In this document: positions 61,594 to 64,000 of the stretch, one piece after another | Layout of the letters: each line of letters begins with the position of its first letter | Numbering within the stretch: the first letter of the stretch is position 1 | Assembly (NCBI GenBank): GCA_031431475.1 | Contig: JANPDL010000018.1 | Span: forward strand, 248,001-312,000 | DNA: 64,000 nt | Source of the DNA: JADCCX01 sp031431475 | Lineage (GTDB): Bacteria; Pseudomonadota; Alphaproteobacteria; Rhizobiales; Beijerinckiaceae | Direction of reading: 5' to 3' | The notes under the pieces: generated by a model | Database searches by the model: none | Told to the model about the DNA's origin: nothing | The model's input: only the letters and a program-made list of their open reading frames with translations | Position numbers and translations under genes: made by a program

Positions 61594-62775
61594 ATGGCCG
61601 TCATACTCAACGTGCTGGGCACGAATGGCGCAGATACATTGAAGAGCACTGGCGCGGTGGAAGTCATCAGCGGCGGTGACGGCATCGACAAGCTAATCTT
61701 CGATGAGGGCACAAAGGGTGTCACGGTGAACCTGAAATATGGCACGCTGACCGATTCCTTCGGCAACAATGAAAAAATCACCGGCGTTGAGATTGTGATC
61801 GGCACCTCTTTCGCTGATAAGATCACTGGCTCGGACAAGGCAGATTACCTCGTGGGTGGAGCTGGAAATGACACGCTTTCCGGAGGTCTTGGCCAGGATG
61901 AACTCTATGGAGGCACCGGAAACGACTCTCTGAGTGGTGGCAGCGACAGCGATTATTTCGTTGGCGGTGCCGGCAACGACACGATCAATGGCGGTGCGGG
62001 CTTTGACCTCGTGGACTATTCGGATGAAGGCGGTGCGTCAGGCGTCACGGTCAATCTTCTGACCAACAAAGCGACGGATTCCTACGGTGATACCGATACA
62101 TTCATTGCCATCGAGCGCATTCGCGGCACCGATTTCGCAGACACTATGTCCGGCAACAGCAGTGCCAATATGTTTGAGGGCGGTGGCGGCAATGACAGCA
62201 TCGACGGGCTTGGCGGCGATGATATCCTGCGAGGCAATTTCGGCGATGACATGATCAAGGGCGGCACCGGTAATGATATGCTGACTGGCGGCCGTGGCTT
62301 CGACACGATTGACGGCGGCACAGGCACCGGCGACACAGTTGACTACCGCGCTGACGATGGCTGGCACGGCGTATCGGTAAATCTGACAACAGGTCTTGCC
62401 GAAGACAGCTGGGGCGATGTCGACAAGTTCATCAGCATCGAGCGTGTGATCGGCACGGATTTCGCGGACTGGTTCATGGGCAACACGGCTGTCAACCAGC
62501 TTAACGGCATGGGTGGCAACGACACCCTGTCGGGCGGTGGCGGCAACGACACTTTCGTGTTCTGGGCGGATCACGGCAACGACCAGGTCAATGACTTCAA
62601 CACTGGTGATATTCTCAATCTTGCAGCGTTCGGGTTCAAAACAGTCGATGATATCATCGCCGTTTCCAGTGGCCATGAGCTCGGTGTCATCATCCAGACA
62701 AGTGCGACGAGCTCGATTGTCCTCGTGGACGTGAACGTCACGTCGCTGGCGACATTGGGTTATATCTTCGCCTGA
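61594..62775 (+). CDS. RTX-type calcium-binding repeat protein, probably type I-secreted
   Basis: A 393-residue, Cys-free protein built from RTX nonapeptides (GGxGxDxUx). Three similar modules of about 108 residues begin at GVTVNL near 42, 150 and 259. Each has a beta-rich stretch ('TDSFGNNEKITGVEIVIGTS' in the first) and then glycine-rich repeats such as 'GGAGNDTLSGG'. The C-terminal 60 residues lack RTX repeats and end in a hydrophobic 'LATLGYIFA', as in type I secretion substrates. No enzyme domain is visible, and no ABC exporter is nearby. ATG at 61594 follows GGAAGC; an in-frame TTG at 61501 is less likely. A strong terminator follows. Confidence 0.87.
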   Translation: MAVILNVLGTNGADTLKSTGAVEVISGGDGIDKLIFDEGTKGVTVNLKYGTLTDSFGNNEKITGVEIVIGTSFADKITGSDKADYLVGGAGNDTLSGGLGQDELYGGTGNDSLSGGSDSDYFVGGAGNDTINGGAGFDLVDYSDEGGASGVTVNLLTNKATDSYGDTDTFIAIERIRGTDFADTMSGNSSANMFEGGGGNDSIDGLGGDDILRGNFGDDMIKGGTGNDMLTGGRGFDTIDGGTGTGDTVDYRADDGWHGVSVNLTTGLAEDSWGDVDKFISIERVIGTDFADWFMGNTAVNQLNGMGGNDTLSGGGGNDTFVFWADHGNDQVNDFNTGDILNLAAFGFKTVDDIIAVSSGHELGVIIQTSATSSIVLVDVNVTSLATLGYIFA

Positions 62776-62795
62776 CGAACGGCAAAGGATTGCAG

Positions 62796-62821
62796 CAGGC
62801 CCCAGCAACGGGGCCTGTTTT
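62796..62821 (+). terminator. Rho-independent terminator after the RTX gene
   Basis: CAGGCCCC pairs perfectly with GGGGCCTG around AGCAAC and is followed by TTTT. It isolates the RTX gene from queA. Confidence 0.85.
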
Positions 62822-62887
62822 GCGTTTGTGCCCCTCGCGAATAGATCAGGGTTGCCGGGCGCAGATTGCTCCCATAAACCGCTGGCC

Positions 62888-63955
62888 ATGCGTCTCAGTG
62901 ACTTTGATTTTCATCTGCCTGACGAGAATATCGCACTTCGGCCCGCCGAACCGCGCGACTCTGCACGACTTCTGGTGGTCAATCCGTCAGCTTCACCCCA
63001 TTTCACCGATCGCAGGGTTCCCGATCTGCTGAATTATCTGCGCGCGGGTGACGTCATGGTGTTCAACAACACCCGGGTCATCCCGGCACGATTGAACGGC
63101 ATACGCATGCGGGGTGCATTCGAAGCCAGGGTCGAGATCTTGCTGCACAAGCGCGAGGATGAGCAGAACTGGATTGCTTTCGCCCGGCCTGCGAAGAAAC
63201 TCTCGCCAGGTGACCGAATCGTTTTTGCGAACGGTATTGATCATGCGTTGGAAGCAAGCGTGATCAACAAGGCGGAAGACGGAAACGTCCATCTCGTTTT
63301 CAACCGGTCGGGGGCTGATCTGGATGTTGCTATTGCCGCCACCGGCGTGCTGCCGCTGCCTCCTTATATAGCCCAGAAGCGCGCGGCGGATGACCGTGAT
63401 CTCGCGGACTATCAGACTGTGTATGCCGAGCAGGACGGCGCTGTCGCCGCACCCACAGCAGGGCTGCATTTCACGCCAGAATTGCTGGCGTCGCTGGATG
63501 CCATGGGTGTCGAGCGGCACTTTGTTACACTGCACGTCGGCGCGGGAACCTTTCTGCCCGTGAAAACGGATGATCTCTCCCAACACAAAATGCACAGCGA
63601 ATGGGGCGTCGTGACCGCTGAGGTCGCAAACGCAATCAATACCGCAAGAGCACGAGGAGGGCGGGTGATTGCGGTTGGCACGACATCGTTGCGGTTGCTC
63701 GAAAGCGCGGCGGATGCATCCGGCAACATCCAGCCCTACGCTTCGGCGACCGACATCTTCATCACGCCGGGCTATCGATTCCGCGCGGTCGATATGCTGA
63801 TGACCAATTTTCACCTGCCGAAATCGACATTGATGATGCTGGTTTCGGCTTTTGCGGGATTTGATCTGATACGTAAGGCCTATGCACATGCCATCACAAG
63901 CGGCTATCGCTTCTATTCCTACGGCGATTCCAGCCTTTTGTTCCGTGCACAATGA
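62888..63955 (+). CDS. queA: tRNA preQ1(34) S-adenosylmethionine ribosyltransferase-isomerase
   Basis: Adds the epoxycyclopentanediol moiety to preQ1-modified tRNA in queuosine synthesis. It has 355 residues. The family start is 'RLSDFDFHLPDENIALRPAE', with 'VMVFNNTRVIPARLNG', 'QDGAVAAPTAGLHFTPELL', 'LHVGAGTFLPVKTDDL' and 'MTNFHLPKSTLMMLVSAFAG' further on. ATG at 62888 begins right at the domain. Its stop overlaps the tgt start by ATGA, so the two are coupled. Confidence 0.97.
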   Translation: MRLSDFDFHLPDENIALRPAEPRDSARLLVVNPSASPHFTDRRVPDLLNYLRAGDVMVFNNTRVIPARLNGIRMRGAFEARVEILLHKREDEQNWIAFARPAKKLSPGDRIVFANGIDHALEASVINKAEDGNVHLVFNRSGADLDVAIAATGVLPLPPYIAQKRAADDRDLADYQTVYAEQDGAVAAPTAGLHFTPELLASLDAMGVERHFVTLHVGAGTFLPVKTDDLSQHKMHSEWGVVTAEVANAINTARARGGRVIAVGTTSLRLLESAADASGNIQPYASATDIFITPGYRFRAVDMLMTNFHLPKSTLMMLVSAFAGFDLIRKAYAHAITSGYRFYSYGDSSLLFRAQ

Positions 63956-64000
63956 CCGCCGAAATTCATCACCAGCCCACCAGCGATTTCCGCTTCACCC
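63952..64000 (+). CDS. tgt: tRNA-guanine transglycosylase, 5' end only
   Basis: The first 16 codons of a gene cut by the window end, reading 'MTAEIHHQPTSDFRFT'. Position after queA with an ATGA overlap and the 'FRFT' opening typical of the enzyme identify it as tgt, which inserts preQ1 into tRNA. Only the N-terminus is visible, so catalytic residues cannot be checked. Confidence 0.85.
   Translation, partial: MTAEIHHQPTSDFRFT

Noticed and set aside
61860..62560. Periodic short repeats that could suggest a CRISPR array or satellite
   Set aside because: The period is the RTX nonapeptide codon pattern inside one long open frame. Repeats are degenerate at the DNA level and lack spacers.

Overview
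This window is chromosomal DNA of an alphaproteobacterium, most likely of the order Hyphomicrobiales (Rhizobiales). The evidence is gene content and order: gatC-gatA-gatB, perM-hdaA-ppk-ppx, purM-purN, a Ppx/GppA-rlmE pair, recG with a DUF502 gene, kdsA and eno close together, a short prolyl-tRNA synthetase without an editing insertion, and a QLPLEL clamp-binding HdaA. G+C looks close to 60% by eye. I cannot name a genus. Nearly all of it is core housekeeping sequence. I see no integrase, transposase, CRISPR array, prophage or plasmid gene.

Layout. 1-9.8 kb: pepA-holC, then katG and aqpZ, then ndk, plsY-dprA, a small Tyr/Gln-rich secreted protein, an AEC transporter and ruvX. 9.9-13.9 kb: the tRNA-dependent amidotransferase genes gatCAB with a small membrane protein between gatA and gatB, followed by a GNAT acetyltransferase. 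14-17.8 kb: two glutathione transferase genes flanking three tandem DedA-family membrane proteins and a small secreted protein. 17.8-25.6 kb: purM-purN on the minus strand, then a CDP-alcohol phosphatidyltransferase, a PerM-like membrane protein, hdaA, ppk and ppx on the plus strand. 25.7-32.7 kb: an orphan chemoreceptor, RNase D, tRNA-Ser, a small secreted protein, an RlpA-like lipoprotein, coaD and two cyclophilins separated by a gene broken by an in-frame stop. 32.8-37.2 kb: a divergent hexuronate cluster (uxaC-uxuB facing uxuA) and tRNA-Gln. 37.3-45.7 kb: a giant AsmA/YhdP-like protein, a one-Cys peroxiredoxin, a second Ppx/GppA with rlmE, a low-G+C two-gene islet, and guaB. 45.7-53.6 kb: a 43-residue lipoprotein, an RsmB-type methyltransferase, a YcbK-like M15 peptidase, proS, lolC-lolD, a VOC protein and a DUF1190-like protein. 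53.6-64 kb: kdsA, an MFS transporter, queF, eno, a DMT exporter, DUF502, recG, an RTX-repeat protein, queA and the first codons of tgt.

How the genes work together. Several blocks are coherent. ppk and ppx make and break polyphosphate. uxaC, uxuB and uxuA take glucuronate to 2-keto-3-deoxygluconate. queF, queA and tgt belong to queuosine synthesis. lolCD, the YhdP-like protein, the RlpA-like lipoprotein, the M15 peptidase and kdsA serve the cell envelope. katG and the peroxiredoxin handle peroxide.

The least explained items are the broken gene at 31.9 kb, the two-gene islet at 43.5 kb, the DedA triplet, the three-module RTX protein and two large palindromic intergenic elements. No stretch longer than about 300 bases lacks a gene. 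The largest gaps are about 240 to 250 bases, before katG and before the rlpA-like gene, and I see nothing convincing in either. All family names come from reading motifs, with no database search.
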